From contig NC_135172.1 in the NCBI RefSeq assembly GCF_041146795.1, positions 42,063,123 to 42,127,122 on the forward strand: a DNA stretch of 64,000 nucleotides. The letters run 5' to 3'. This DNA comes from Maylandia zebra. Taxonomy: Eukaryota; Chordata; Actinopteri; Cichliformes; Cichlidae. The notes under the pieces are model-generated. The model was given only the letters and a program-made list of their open reading frames with translations, made no database searches and had not been told where the DNA came from. A program made the translations under genes and the position numbers. Positions 24,580 through 45,415 of this stretch are shown here, piece after piece (the stretch's first letter is position 1; every line of letters starts with the position of its first letter).

Positions 24580-24668
24580 CACCGCTGGTTGTGCATAAAG
24601 CTGCTTGAAGAGAGAAAATCACCGTACAGAGAAAACCGAGCGTCCGCCGGATGACGGAGCGTCCCCAG
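24580..24668 (+). other. rps6kb2: rps6kb2 5' non-coding exon with overlapping uORF
   Basis: A CpG-containing stretch ends CGTCCCCAG followed by GTGAGG, a strong donor, at 24668/24669. Spliced to the acceptor at 25879 it gives a leader upstream of the main ATG. An ATG at 24651-24653 opens a short frame that crosses the junction and ends out of frame inside the S6K2 coding region, giving a 17-residue product (MTERPQ, then DGRSVRHRLGD). The 5' boundary is a guess; no TATA box is evident. Confidence 0.5.
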
Positions 24669-25879
24669 GTGAGGCTAGTTAGCTTTAGCCTGTTCTCGGT
24701 GTTTTTATTTAGCCTGTCAAACCTGCTCGCAGCCTGACGTGTCACCGCACTGACAATTAAATGAAGTTAGTGACACTTTAAAGACTCTAAAAGACCATCT
24801 GTGGGACTAAAATCATCTCAGGGAAAGCTCAGCGCTTCTGTCACGGTAACACGTTTATTTGTTTCGGCTAACGTGGGAAGTGAATGAGCTCCGTCCCTGT
24901 TTTTTTTTTTTTTCACGCCGAGGCTTCGTAGATCGAGTAAAATAAGACAGAATTCACGTGTCACATTTAACGGGTTTAAACTGAAGATCAGCCGCGTCGT
25001 AAGCGTTCACTTAGCCGGGCCGTGTTTTGCTCGGTGGAGCCTCAGCTAATGTTTGTTTGGTTCAGTATCTTTTGCGGTTATTCACACACGGCTTGGTGTT
25101 ACAGCCAATCAGCTGCAGCAGAGTGAGACGAGGCTGGAGATAACTTCTGTTCTCTCCTTAATTATCAGCTGGTAAAACATGCTGGGTTTTGTGGTTCCGG
25201 TGTGTTGTGGTCCAGTTGGTTAAATTTGGAGTGCGCTCACAGTCTGAAGATGTGTTTGAACTGACTCAGCTGATGCTGTGTTTGAGTTACACGCTGAACA
25301 AGCACATTTTCAGAAACCTTTGAAATGAAGCTGCATTTTGGCTGTTAACCTTTCCTATTTGGGCACCTGGTATAGCAGAACATTCATTAATAAACGTGTG
25401 GATATCCAACCTGGGATTGGCAGTGTAATAGCAGCAACAAAAGCACTGCTGAGTGAATTACAATGTTTTATTGATATTTAAAATCATTTAAAGTTTCCAT
25501 CGGGTTATTTTGTTTTGCATAGTGTCATTTTTAGATTTTAGATCTGATTAATTTAGTCTAATCTGCCCTTCATGTTCGTCTGGTTATGCACCTCTGGACG
25601 GCTCCCAGTGCTGCTGTTAGGAAGTCACATCCTCATTAATGAATGAATAAATACATTTATTTATGTTCTGCAGAGTCACAGAACATTGCATTTTGTTTTC
25701 TTCCCAAATATAAAAGTATGTAAACCTGATTTCTGTACAAACCAGTATCCTACATAAATTTCCAGTTATGAATTTGCAGCAAAGTGTAGTTTTCACATTC
25801 TGCAAAAATGTTCCCGTGTTTGTAAGTAAAGTGAATTGAAACACAGCAGACTGTCTGACTGCACCGTCTTTGTTTCAGG

Positions 25880-34250
<8,371 letters not shown>

Positions 34251-35235
34251 GGAGGAGCTCCTCAAAGAACGAGCCTTGGTCAGATTAACATGTAGTTTAG
34301 TCGTGCTGAGGAACACGAGTTGGAGTGTTGTGGTTTTTCTTTAACTACGAGGCTCCCGAGAAGCCAAAATCATCCATGGGAAGCCTTCAGTTTGCGTTTT
34401 TGTTTCATTTTTAACTTTCATCTCACCTCACATTTAAAATATATATATATTCGGATACAGTGCTGCTGCTACTGTCCAGCACTTTTATTTATTTCTCATT
34501 CTTTTCAAAGCTTTAGTTTACAGCCTCGGTATATCTGCAACTGTATTTCTGTCACGCTGTGCCACTAATCTCTGGGAAACAAAAGTCCCACTGGAAAGAG
34601 CTCAATAGCCACTAATTCTCCTCAACAAGGTCGGCTAAATAACTGATGGTAACAGAGTTTACCGTCTTGTATGACCGCCGGTGTGATCTCAGCAAAGGGA
34701 AGCTGGGATATAAAGTTTTGGGGGGTTTAATTAGGTAATCAGCTTTTAATTAGTTCATCAGAGTTTGGGCGAAGAGGTCTGCTATCACAGGCTGACGTTT
34801 TAATTAGCGGGCTGATGAACGATCACATGATCCAAGGTAGAAATTGACCTTCAGCCATCGTCGAGGCAGCAGGTTGGTAACTTCAGGCCAAAGCCGTAGG
34901 ATTGGGGCGGGTCAGACATGAGATGATGTGTTTGTGAATGTCTCCGAGTCTTTCTGAGCAGCTTCATGTTCACTGCCAAAGGTGTTCACACACATACTGT
35001 CCTCGTATCTCACCGCAGTAGGGTGAAGTGCTTTATTTATTTGGTTTGCCGGGAAGGTCGTAACCAATCATCAGAAAATAAGAGCTTAGCAGTCAGTGCA
35101 ATGTACAGTGGAAGCAGTGTGCTAAACATGGTGCTCTCAGATGACAAAAACCTTGTATAAAAATAATATTTTTGGGTTAACTGAACAAAATATTTTTACA
35201 TATGAATTGTAATAAAAGGTGTTTTTGCCTGTCGT
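34251..35235 (+). other. rps6kb2: rps6kb2 3' UTR with poly(A) signal
   Basis: The untranslated region follows the TGA at 34248-34250. The first strong AATAAA is at 35211-35216, followed by a GT-rich element (GGTGTTTTTGCCTGTCG), so transcripts probably end near 35235. No AU-rich element cluster stands out. Confidence 0.6.
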
Positions 35236-36859
35236 GCTCAGAAAAACAGTAATTCAGCACCGGAGGGGATCACACAAGTTACATGTTCATCTGATGTTAC
35301 AGCTGTTTGATTTCCCTCTTTTCTTTGAAATAACGGGACATCAGGAAAATGACAAACCTGCGTGAGCATTAAAGCTACTTATTTTAAAGCTTTGTAAGTG
35401 TAAACACGCGCTGAGTCGATGTCCAAAGCTGGTGTTAGAGAGATCAGCTGAAGCTAAACAAAGGATGGGCTGTACCTTCATATAAGCCAGTCTGTACCAC
35501 GAGTTGGTGAAGTGAGTCACCAGGGAAGTCATTAACATAACAAGCACAGATTAAATGCCGCCCCCGTGTTGGGAAACGTATAAAAAGTACCTTTAAGGAG
35601 CTCAGACAGCTCTTTAAAGCAGCCGAGCAGGAACTGCAAGCGCAAATATTTCAAACAAATTAGGAAAATAAATGGAGAGCTTTAAACTGGACCTACTCTG
35701 CTCTGTTATATCTATAAACTCTTAAAATGGTGAATTATTGTACCAAACATCATCTAAGTGTGAAAAAGTTTCACACAGTTCTTTCTACGCTTCATGTCAC
35801 AGACACGGGATATACCTAATATGGTCATATTATAAAAGCCCCGCCCAGCTGGTGTTCAGACCAATTAGAATAAAGTCACCCTTAAAGGGGGAGGATGAAC
35901 TCAGAGGCTGAACAAAGGCCCACAAAAAGATAAGGATTATTTTGAACTGTGAATCATGCAAAGCTACTCTGGTAGAGTCCAAGAATAAATAACTATGGAG
36001 CAGAATAAGTCCACTTTAAACTATCGTCCTACTCCAGTAAGGTATACAGGTGGACGCCTAACAGACTTGATGTATTTGTTTTCTGGATCGTTGATTCACT
36101 TTAACACTTCAGCCTGGTTTACCGCAGAGTCGAATGTATTTCACCAGCTGTAAATTTTCCTTTGCACCTTCTAAAAAGCTAAAGTGATCAGCGTTACATC
36201 AGCATATGCTTTTGAAAGTTATCATATGAATAAATGTAGATACCATGAAGTTATTGCTGTATTTCCAGCATCTTCACTAACCCAGTTTTCTATGTCAGTG
36301 CCATGCATGCTGAGTGGAGGATGAATACTAAAGATTTTCTACCTCCTCGTCTTCTCAAGCGCGTCTTAGCTGAGTGACAGTATCTGTTTTGTACAGACTT
36401 TTGTGATTATCAGAGGATGACTCTTACTGACTCTAATGTTTCGTTGTTTCTGCTCTAATCTCACCACGAGATTCACATTTGAGGTTTTGAGGTAAAATAA
36501 CTTCCATCTCAGGATGAACTGCTCAGTGTTTGATAACTTTTTGATTCTGTATTGTGATGTGACCCACTGGTTAGCAAAGTCCTGCCTCACGCTTTGCTGT
36601 TGCTATGTGAGAGAGTGGGGAGGGAGAGACTGAGGGCGGCTGTAGGCTCGTACGCTCCGTCGTCCTTCTGGACTCTGTGTGTTCACAAAAGTAGCGTCAC
36701 GTTCTTTCAATGAATTTAAAACAAGCGCGTGTGGCCGTAAACTCATCGGCAAAGAGTTTGCAAAAGAGCTCGGGTGAGACAGACGTGGACTTTTACACAA
36801 TCAGACGTCTTTCCACAGCCACAGGAGTCGCCCCCTACTGGACAATAAAAGGGATGCAG
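35236..36859. other. Non-coding stretch, nothing identified
   Basis: Intergenic DNA just downstream of rps6kb2. No exons, tRNA shapes or terminal repeats were seen on either strand. Confidence 0.4.
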
Positions 36860-37800
36860 ATTTAAGGCTTTACTTTTTGTACCCAAAAGGTACATCGATC
36901 TTTATATACAGTCTATGACTGAGTGCCACTATAGATAAATATATCCAGCACTTTGGCTTGTGCACTACTATCGGCCACGGTTCTGTTATTTTTGCAGCGA
37001 TCAGGTAAGATTGCTGAGCACTGTTATCATGTTAGCACTACCTCAAAGCTGCTGCACTGAAAATTTGTGGTCTTATTAAAAAAAAAAGTAGCCCAGGGAA
37101 ATTAACATGGAAGCACCACAACGTGCAGTTCCTCTAATGTCCACCAGAGGCTCCAGCAGTGAGTCAGTCCCCACAGACGCCCATGTTAAAATATCCGTTT
37201 ACAGCCTGCAACAAAAACACGGTTTAGGTCTCCATGGCCAGTTTCCCCTTACAGAACAACTGTACACAAAGTGAATTTCACTTGTTTATATCACATTAAG
37301 GCCTAAAGTTTGCATTATTAGGGGTGTGGCCTCTTTGAAAAGAGCTGAAGCTGCTATCGCTAACTATCATCGCGTCAGCTAACTGGAGTTCCTGACTGGA
37401 ACTCTTTGTGGTGTTGGTTCCTTTTGGCGCATTTTTGAATGCGTTTCTCTAACAAACACGACTCGCTGTGCAGTCGTACCAATCATGGTCCAGGAAGTCG
37501 GTGTTTCAGCTTTGGGGGAAATTCTTGTACTTTTTTAAGTCTGTCATTTGCATGAATTGGCAGATATCTGAATCCATCAGTTTATTGATGCACATTAAAT
37601 AAAGTAGCTGTAGCTTGTCACTCCACTCTCTCATCCAGATGTGGTCACTTCTGGCTCCCAAAAAAAAAAAAAAAAATGGTAGAGGCCATAGTGCGCCTGA
37701 AAAAAACTGAGCTGATGGAGTTAAATAATGATGGATTTCAAGCTTGTATGTTTTCTGTTTATTCATATGATTGAACTCTGTTATTATTATTATTTTTTAA
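36860..37800. repeat. Composite teleost interspersed repeat, unclassified
   Basis: The block includes CTTTATATACAGTCTATGAC, GTCCACCAGAGGCTCC, CATTATTAGGGGTGTGGCC and GTGGTCACTTCTGGCTCCC, phrases I associate with a dispersed teleost repeat of unknown class. A shorter piece of the same repeat is at 47.07-47.21 kb (GATCACTTCTGGTTCC, CTTTTATATACAGTCTC). There is no coding capacity and the ends are not defined. Confidence 0.45.
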
Positions 37801-38639
37801 TTAATTAATTTTGTCAAAGGGAAGATTCCTGTGTTCACGCTCCTGTTCGCAGGAAACGAGCCCGGCAGTCCTCCTGCTCTCTCCTGCAGCCTTTCTTTCA
37901 TTAACACTGGACACAGTCTGCATGCACAGCCTGTGCTACAGCTGAGGAACTCCTCACACTGCAGCTTGTTACTGCAGCAGCACGGTGATAAACGAACTCA
38001 TGATAAAATTTGCATTTAGGCTGCAAAAACAATCTTTGCTTTCAGTTTTTGTGTATTTATTTACATAATGAATAATTACAGTGTGATACAGAGATATGTT
38101 GGTGTGAGCAGGAGTCTGTGGAATTTGAAAATGTATATTCTGAAAAATTGAATTGAGGAAAACAGAATGGAGTGGATTATACCTTAATTTGTCATATTTG
38201 CTTATGTTTTTTTCTTTCGGTCGTGTGTTCTTTCTTCAAACTGATGAATGTGTTCAAAATAAAATGAGTTGCTGAGTTGTTCTTCTGAGATCTTAATGGA
38301 CATTCAGCAGTTTTGTGGTTTCAGATATTCAGATTTATTCAGCGTATCGAGCACTAAAGCTAAGAGAAATGTTTTTACTCAAAGAGTGCTTAGCGCTTCC
38401 TTTTTCAACGACAAGCTTTAAAGAAATTCACATATTTGATCTCGACGGATCGATAACAAACAACTGGCAGCACCTGTTTCCTGTAAAGGCCGACAGCATA
38501 CACCCTCGCCTCCTTGTTAGCACAAATATCTCTCGTGGCAGCAGCTCAAAGCATTTAGGCACGTAGACTTGATCGAGGTGACCTGCTGAAGTTTAACCTA
38601 AGCATGAGAAGGTGGTAAAAATGTGATCTAAGGGACTTT

Positions 38640-39095
38640 GAAAGATGGACAGACTGGTCCGAGTAGTCCCGCATAACCCACACAAAAAGAAAATATCCAG
38701 TAAGCAGCAGTTCTCTGAGAGAAAATGGCCCGTTGATGCCAGAGGTCAGAGGAGAATAGACGCACTGCTTTTAGAAAGGTAACAGTAACTCAGATGACCA
38801 AAGTGTGAACACAACACGTCAAACCTTGAAGGACTAAAGCAGCAGAAGGTTTCTGCTGTGCGTTTCAGACAGTAGGGTCAGAATTAGGTGTAAACAGCAT
38901 GAAAACATGGATCCGGCCTGCCTTGTGTCAAATGTTCAGGATGCTGGTGGTGTGATGGTGTGGGGGACTTTTCTTGGCACACTTTGGGCCACTTAGTACC
39001 AACGGAGCCTTGTATAAACACCACAGGCTACCTGAGTGCTGTTGCTGGCCATATCCACCTTCTGATGACTGTTTCCAGACTAACAGTATGCCACA
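38640..39095 (+). mobile_element. Tc1-like transposon remnant, copy 2
   Basis: Sense-strand transposase pieces of the same family as copy 1: GAGGTCAGAGGAGAATAGA, ACAACACGTCAAACCTTGA, GGGTCAGAATTAGG, ATGGTGTGGGGGAC and CACTTTGGGCCACTTAGTACC. There are several internal deletions and both terminal repeats are missing. Copy 1 and this copy are in opposite orientation. Confidence 0.78.
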
Positions 39096-39164
39096 AATCA
39101 CTCAAATGACTTCATGTTTTCAACTCTTTCTGTGTGTTTTTCTTTCTGTGGAGCATTTTGTAAC

Positions 39165-39320
39165 TTCGGGGTCTCCACATCTGCCTCCATCTCTCCCTAG
39201 CATCTTCACTACATCTGTTTTTTCTTCTCCGAGGTCTTGTCCACTATATCAACTGTCCTTCCTCTGCACATGTCCAAACCATCGCAGCCTCTGTCTCCAG
39301 ACCTGAGCCGTCTAATCTTG
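39165..39320 (-). mobile_element. RTE-like LINE fragment, antisense
   Basis: The reverse complement contains GGTTTGGACATGTGCAGAGG, then a GATGTAGTGAAGATG stretch, matching the order of the C-terminal end of the RTE-like element at 44.4-45.4 kb. It is short and diverged. Confidence 0.55.
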
Positions 39321-40136
39321 TCCATCCCGGTCACTCCCAGTGAAAATCTTAGCCCAGTTAGAAGTTTCCAAACCTCTAACTTTATTTTTATTGAGCCAAG
39401 TTTACCCACTTTTTAAAACCCTTTTCTCTGTTTTCTCGGCTACCAGTGTTTATTTCTGATCCTCTGTTATAAATATAAAACTGATGCACTTGGTTTCAGG
39501 GTAATTTTAACTTTAGATTGTGACTCCTGGTGTGGGTGTAAAATTGATTTAGTTGATTTTTTTTACAGAACTTAAATTTGTTTTTCAGCTCTGAAAATAT
39601 CTCCTGCACTTATGAAGTCATAAAGCCTCAGAAATGTTGGTAAAAGTAATAAGCATAACATTTGAGCCACCCCTGGGGACTCTGTGGGCTTTTACTCTGA
39701 AAATATTCATAGTATGAAGATAAAATATTGCATGACTACATTAAATATAAAGAGGTTATTATACCAAATACTGAAAAGATGTAAAAATGGTGTGTGTGTC
39801 GGTCAGATGACGTGGGCACAATCAGAAGAAACATTTGTTCACAGAGTTGCTATCGTTTGGTAATTTAAAAGAAAGTTGGGACTAATTAAAGCAGCACGCC
39901 ATCAGGAAGCATCATCAACAAAACAAGTGTGTTAGGAGTTAACACAGATAATTAAGGAAACAGGCTGTTATCCTGGACGGGTGCCTCTTTAACAAGATAG
40001 TCTGTACATTTAATTAGATGTTCAACTTTTTCTTTAATAGAGAACTTCTTTAACTGCCACTGCAGTGGGTTTTCACCGTGGCTCAGGGAAATGTCAGCAC
40101 TTTGTTTACCTCTTGTTTGGTTTTGGCCCTCCGTAT

Positions 40137-40990
40137 TAATTCAATTCAATTTTATTTATATAGCGCCAAATCACAACAAAAGTCGCCTCAAGGCGCTTCA
40201 TGATACAGTGAAAAACCCAACAATCATATGACCCCTATGAGCAAGCACTTTGGGGACAGTGGGAAGGAAAAACTCCCTTTTAACAGGAAGAAACCTCCAG
40301 CAGAACCAGGCTCAGGGAGGGGCGGGGCCATCTGCTGCGATTGGTTGGGGTGAGAGAAGGAAGACAGGATAAAGACATGCTGTGGAAGAGAGACAGAGGT
40401 TAATAACAGATATGATTCAATGCAGAGAGGTCTGTTAATACATAGTGAGTGAGAAAGGTGACTGGAAAGGAAAAACTCAATGCATCATGGGAATCCACGG
40501 CAGCCTACGTCTATTGCAGCATAACTAAGGGAGGATTCAGGGTCACCTGGTCCAGCCCTAACTATATGCTTTAGCAAAAAGGAAAGTTAGAAAGTTTGAA
40601 GCCTAATCTTGAAAGTAGAGATAGTGTCTGTCTCCTAAATCCAAACTGGAAGCTGGTTCCACAGAAGAGGGGCCTGAAAACTGAAGGCTCTGCCTCCCAT
40701 TCTACTTTTAAATACTCTAGGAACAACAAGTAGGCCTGCAGAGCGAGAGCGAAGTGCTCTAATAGGGTGATATGGTACTACAAGGTCATTAAGATAAGAT
40801 TGGGCCTGATTATTTAAGACCTTGTATGTGAGGAGCAGGATTTTGAATTCTGGATTTAACAGGAAGCCAAAACAGGAGAAATCTGCTCTCTTTCTAGTCC
40901 CTGTCAGGACTCTTGCTGCAGCATTTTGGATTAACTGAAGGCTTTTCAGCAAATTTTTGGACATCCTGATAATAATGTAATGAATTACAC
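40137..40990 (-). mobile_element. L2/CR1-like LINE 3' end, minus strand
   Basis: The minus-strand frame 40635-41018 encodes SLQLIQNAAARVLTGTRKR, FKILLLTYKVLNNQ, YHPIRALRSRSAG and APLLWNQLPV, the C-terminal reverse-transcriptase order also found in the LINE at 9.3-10.3 kb. The segment between LTGTRKR and FKILLL is shortened compared with that copy, an internal deletion. The long 3' UTR runs to the tail near 40137, where the plus strand reads AATTCAATTTTATTTATATAG followed by the GCGCC motif. It is 5'-truncated and its family differs from the 9.3-kb copy by its UTR and tail. Confidence 0.82.
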
Positions 40991-41018
40991 TATTAGTACA
41001 TCTGTTTATTTGATACAC

Positions 41019-43788
41019 TTCAAATACAAAGCAATTAAATCTTTTCCCAACATAATTAATTCAAGCACCAGCCATTTGTTCTATTTCCTTTTCAATAAGG
41101 CAGCTGAATTTGTGAGTCATTGTGATCTTTAGCGAGTAGTTATTGCCTCATTTAGCTCATTTTCAGCAGCTGCAGTCGGCGTGTGCAAAAAGGCAAAACA
41201 AAATAATCCAGTGAAAACCTCTCGTCATTGTCATCTGTGAGCTTTTGTCCCGTTCTTCCTCATGTTCAAAAACTGTACTCGGGACACCTTCATAGTGATC
41301 CTGTTACCTATCCAGGTGTCTCCATGGATGAGCTTCTCATTTTTTAGACACTAGCCTCCAAAAAGTATTCAGTCACTATTCTCAGCCTCTCTGTTTCTTT
41401 CACTGGCACTATTTATGTTCATAAGTCTTTAAGCTCAGTGTTGATGACCTGGCGATGTCCCAGAAACCAAATATCTGAGCAGTTCAGAAAAGAAGCGCTC
41501 TCAGCCCGACTGAGATAAGATAAGTACGTCTCCAACAGGTAGGGCAGTCATATATGACCGCTAGCCCAACTTCACTAACCCTTCAAACATGCTGCATCGT
41601 TCAGAGCTTTAGAAATCCTTCAGTCAGATTTGGTACTGTATGGTTTTCATCTGTTGATAGATGAACCTGCAAGCTAACCTCCTGCTAACTGGGCTAAACC
41701 TCATAAATTGTCTTTTTAATGGATGCTCGAATGTTAAACTTCAGCTACCCATCATTTTATTGGAAAGTTTTTAACCCTCAGTGTTTGATATTCTGAACCA
41801 AAGGAGCACCTGGACCTGGAAATGGCTAAAAATGTCACACCTAGCAAACAGCTGCAGGACAGTTCTTTTTAAAAGGGGGTTCTTCCTTCCCACAGTCACC
41901 AGGTGTTGCTCATAAGGGTTCCCTTTCAAATATTGTATGTCGCCTACATGATGTTCTTCCTGTCACAGCCTAAGAAAGGGTTTGACTTTCTGTATGTTTA
42001 ATCATACATCACCATGAAGTCATCTGGTGTCCTCCCTGTTCTGCTGCAGATTGTCTCCTCTGCTGCTTCAGGCATGTCCCCAAAGACAGATACCACCTTA
42101 ATGAACGCATTTAAAGGCAAAAAACGATCACGTGACTGATGACTGTCTGGGTCATTTTCTGAAAAATCTTTCGGTGCCTCCTTGAAAATATTGGCTTATA
42201 ATGCTGAAAACCATTTCCCTGGTTCCATTCTTTGTGTTTTTGGTCATGTTTTGATTTATATTTCAAACTAGTTCCCACTCAGCTGAAAAAAAATTGCAGT
42301 TATGGGGATGCTGTGGTTTTCCTCCAGGGCTGGTAGGATTGGATTGATGGGTCCTGGTCCTCCCACAACAGCTGGAACAGTGAGTCCCGAAACAACACCA
42401 GCCTCTGCTTAATGCTCAGTCCTAGTGGTAGGAAAGCCCACACACGGGGGACCTTAATAATACACAGCAGGTTTCACAAACGTCATCAGTAAGTTGGCCG
42501 GTGGCCTGCAGCCAGTCAGAAAGAGAGCACATTAATGGCTCTGAGGACATTTTAGCTCGTTTTATTTTTTAACCTCTGCAGGAAGCTCCTTGTAGCTGAG
42601 GTGCAATACTGCAATATGACCAGCCGGGGGCACTACGCAGCTTCTGCAGTTTTAGCAGATCGTCTATGGCACAGAAGGAAAAAGTGAGATATTTGACATT
42701 TGCTCTCGTTTAGCTGTATTGTCTAACTGAAAAATATGTTTACACAGTTTTCTAGTAATTTTATTCTAAAGTTAAAGAAAAAAAGTATTTCTTTTGTTCC
42801 AGCTTCATGCCTTTCCCCCCTCTTTTCACCTTTTCCCCATTAATCCTTTCGTTTCTATCTGGTAAAAGACATGTAATTTCCTTTATTCTGCTGAGATATA
42901 AATGCTGGAAAATTAACGTGCTACTGCAATCAAATCATTAGAAGAAAGCCGATGTATGATGATGACTTGCTTAAGTAAAGACGAAAATTAAAAAAAAAAC
43001 CCCCCAAAAAAACCAACAACAACAAAAAGGTAAAAAATTACCCAGTAGAGAAAGATTAAGTAAAATAATGGTTCTTAATCTTAATAAAGTACAGGAAAAC
43101 ACTGAATATAATTGCCCATGAAGTAAATTCAAGAAAGAAAAGACTCCACAAAAATAAGATGACTTTAAAGCGTCTCAGAGTGTAAGGTGCAGTGTGCAGT
43201 GAAAGCACCAATAAAGACCTGTTCTGTATCAGTTTTTTTACTGATGGATTTATTTATTTGTTTGTTGCAGCACAAAAACAGGACATGATGCTAGTTTCTG
43301 GTTCTGTACGTACAGAATAGAAACAGTTGTGCAGATTAGCACCAGAGCTGATGTAGAACAGTCATTTCATTCAATCCCATTCAGCCTGCAGTCGGTGAAG
43401 TTCATGAAATAGTCCTAAAGTCATTTTTTGCACCTGCTGCCAGAAGAAAAAGCCCACAGAGGACTATTTTAATTACTAACTGTTACAGATTTTTTTATTA
43501 TTCTCATATTTACAGGTAATGTTAAAGTTATTCATTTATGTTTCTTTGACTTCAAAGTGGTGCTGCTTCCACCGCAGACATGTGGTGTGTAACAGAAAAC
43601 TGAACTGAACAGATCAGTCCATTGTTACCCGTCATTACACCCAATCCAGCTCCAAACACTCAGCTTCACAGAGGTGTTTTCGACTCCGGACTCTCCTTCA
43701 TGTCACAGAAATGGAATTTTCCAAATCTCAAGCACAGCCAATCAGAATAAAGCTGTCTTAGTCAAAGATCACTCAATCAATGCTGACC
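41019..43788. other. Non-coding stretch, nothing identified
   Basis: Both strands were scanned; no frame longer than about 60 codons begins with ATG here. There is a small A/C-rich patch at 42,990-43,030. No gene or bounded mobile element can be supported. Confidence 0.45.
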
Positions 43789-43881
43789 TTAACCCTTGAG
43801 CATCCCTTAAAATTTATACCCATCCTTTGCCCTTCGTACCCAAAATGGTCCCTTTTTTCGCTAGGGTCACACGAGGGTTAA
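43789..43881. mobile_element. Short TTAA-flanked inverted-repeat element
   Basis: TTAACCCTTGAG at 43789 and ACGAGGGTTAA ending at 43881 form an imperfect inverted repeat with TTAA at both outer edges. A TTAA target and CCCT ends are typical of piggyBac-type miniature elements. The total length is 93 bp including both TTAA. Confidence 0.55.
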
Positions 43882-44379
43882 TATAATCTGGATTAAAGTG
43901 CTTTGTGTGTTTAATCTGGAGCTGCTTTTAAAAGCCACTGTATAACACTGAAGCTATGGTTAAGCAAAAATCCGACTTTACTGGAAAGAAAAGAGAGTGG
44001 CCTCACTAGATGACCTTTGTCATAATAGTTACTGAAATCATCTGAAGAGCTTACAGTTTGGGACACGCTTATCTAAATTCACATCTTATTTACAACCTTT
44101 CAAAGTTGCTGAACTCTTTGATAAAGTATTCTTGAATTTTGGAAAACATCATGAATTATCTGAACATTTTCTCTGCTGATTCATTAAGTGGGGAAGGAAG
44201 ATTTTCAGCTCTCAAGAAGAAATGCAGAAGTGATGTAAGACTGGGATGAACGGTCAGGGTGGAAGATTAGGAAGCTTTATTAGGTGACTGGAAGAGTACA
44301 GCTGAAGTAGTGTGAGCTATGTTGACTTATGCTCCAGACAGAGGAGAGAAAACAAGGAGATTAGTTTTGTCCTTGTTCT

Positions 44380-45415
44380 GTTAAAGTACAGGAAAGCATT
44401 CAAAGAAGGGAATTAGCAAAAAAACATAGAGAGATAAAGAAAGTAGACAGGAGTATTGGGAGGCTAGGCATGCAGCAAAAGGAGAAGTGGTAAAGGAAAA
44501 GGCTTTTAGAGTGGGAAGGAAGAAGAAAATGACTTGTATCGGTTAACTAGACAAAGAAATCGAGCTGGAAAGGATGTGCAGCAGATTTGAGTGAATATGA
44601 GATGGAAGTAACAAGTAAATGAGACAATGTGGTGAGAAGATGGAAGGAGTACTTTGAGGAACTGATGAATTAAGAAAATGAGATGATAGAGGGGATAGAT
44701 GGAGGACAGTTAGTGAATTAGGACATGCAGAGGGTGAATCAGGAAGACATGGGGACAGTTATCAGGAGGATGCAAAGGAGAAAGGCCGTTGGTCCAGATA
44801 TCATACCTGTGGTGACGTTTAGGAGAGAGGACATCGGACTTTTTAACCAAACACAATCTTGGTCCTCGTACATATTTTGAGTTGGTTAAGCTAGGCTTGC
44901 AGAGTGAAGAGTGAGAGGTGAAGAGGAGCGTGCAGGTGGGGGGAGTGGGTGGACATACCGTAAGTGTTTCGGATAGAAGGACAGCAGGAAGAGTGAAAGG
45001 GAAGGTTTATAAGATGATAGTTAGGACATGCGTAAATAGTTAGACCTGCTATGACGTATGATTTGGGGAATGGTGGCACTGACAAAAAGACAGGAGGTGA
45101 AGCTGGAGGTGGCAAAATGAAAGATGCTGAGATTTTAATCGGGAGTGACGAGATTAGAAATGAGTGCATCAGAGAGACGTCTCAGGGTGAGAGGGTTTGG
45201 ACATGTGCAGATGATTGATAGACAAAGGATGTCGAATACGGAGAAGGAGGCAGGAGGAAAAGAGGAAGACCACAGAGAAGATTCATGGATGTAGTGAAAG
45301 AGGAGATACAGAGGGCTGGTGTGACACAGGATGATGTTGGGGTGACATGGAGGAAGATTATCTGCTATCACGACACCTAAAGGGTACAAATAAAAGAAGA
45401 AGAAGCGTGATACTG
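44380..45415 (+). mobile_element. RTE-like LINE remnant
   Basis: A long purine-rich block keeps the order of a teleost RTE-type element: TGGAAGGAGTACTTTGAGGA, then AATCAGGAAGACATGGGGAC, GGCCGTTGGTCCAGATAT, ATTAGAAATGAGTGCATC, GGTTTGGACATGTGCAGATG, GGAAAAGAGGAAGACCAC and TTCATGGATGTAGTGAAAG. It ends in GAAGAAGAAG near 45,408. Frames are broken by many small changes. The opposite strand carries meaningless open frames caused by its pyrimidine richness. Confidence 0.78.

Noticed and set aside
24551-24745. Minus-strand 64-codon frame at the rps6kb2 promoter
   Set aside because: It runs antisense to the leader exon, without splice sites or family resemblance.
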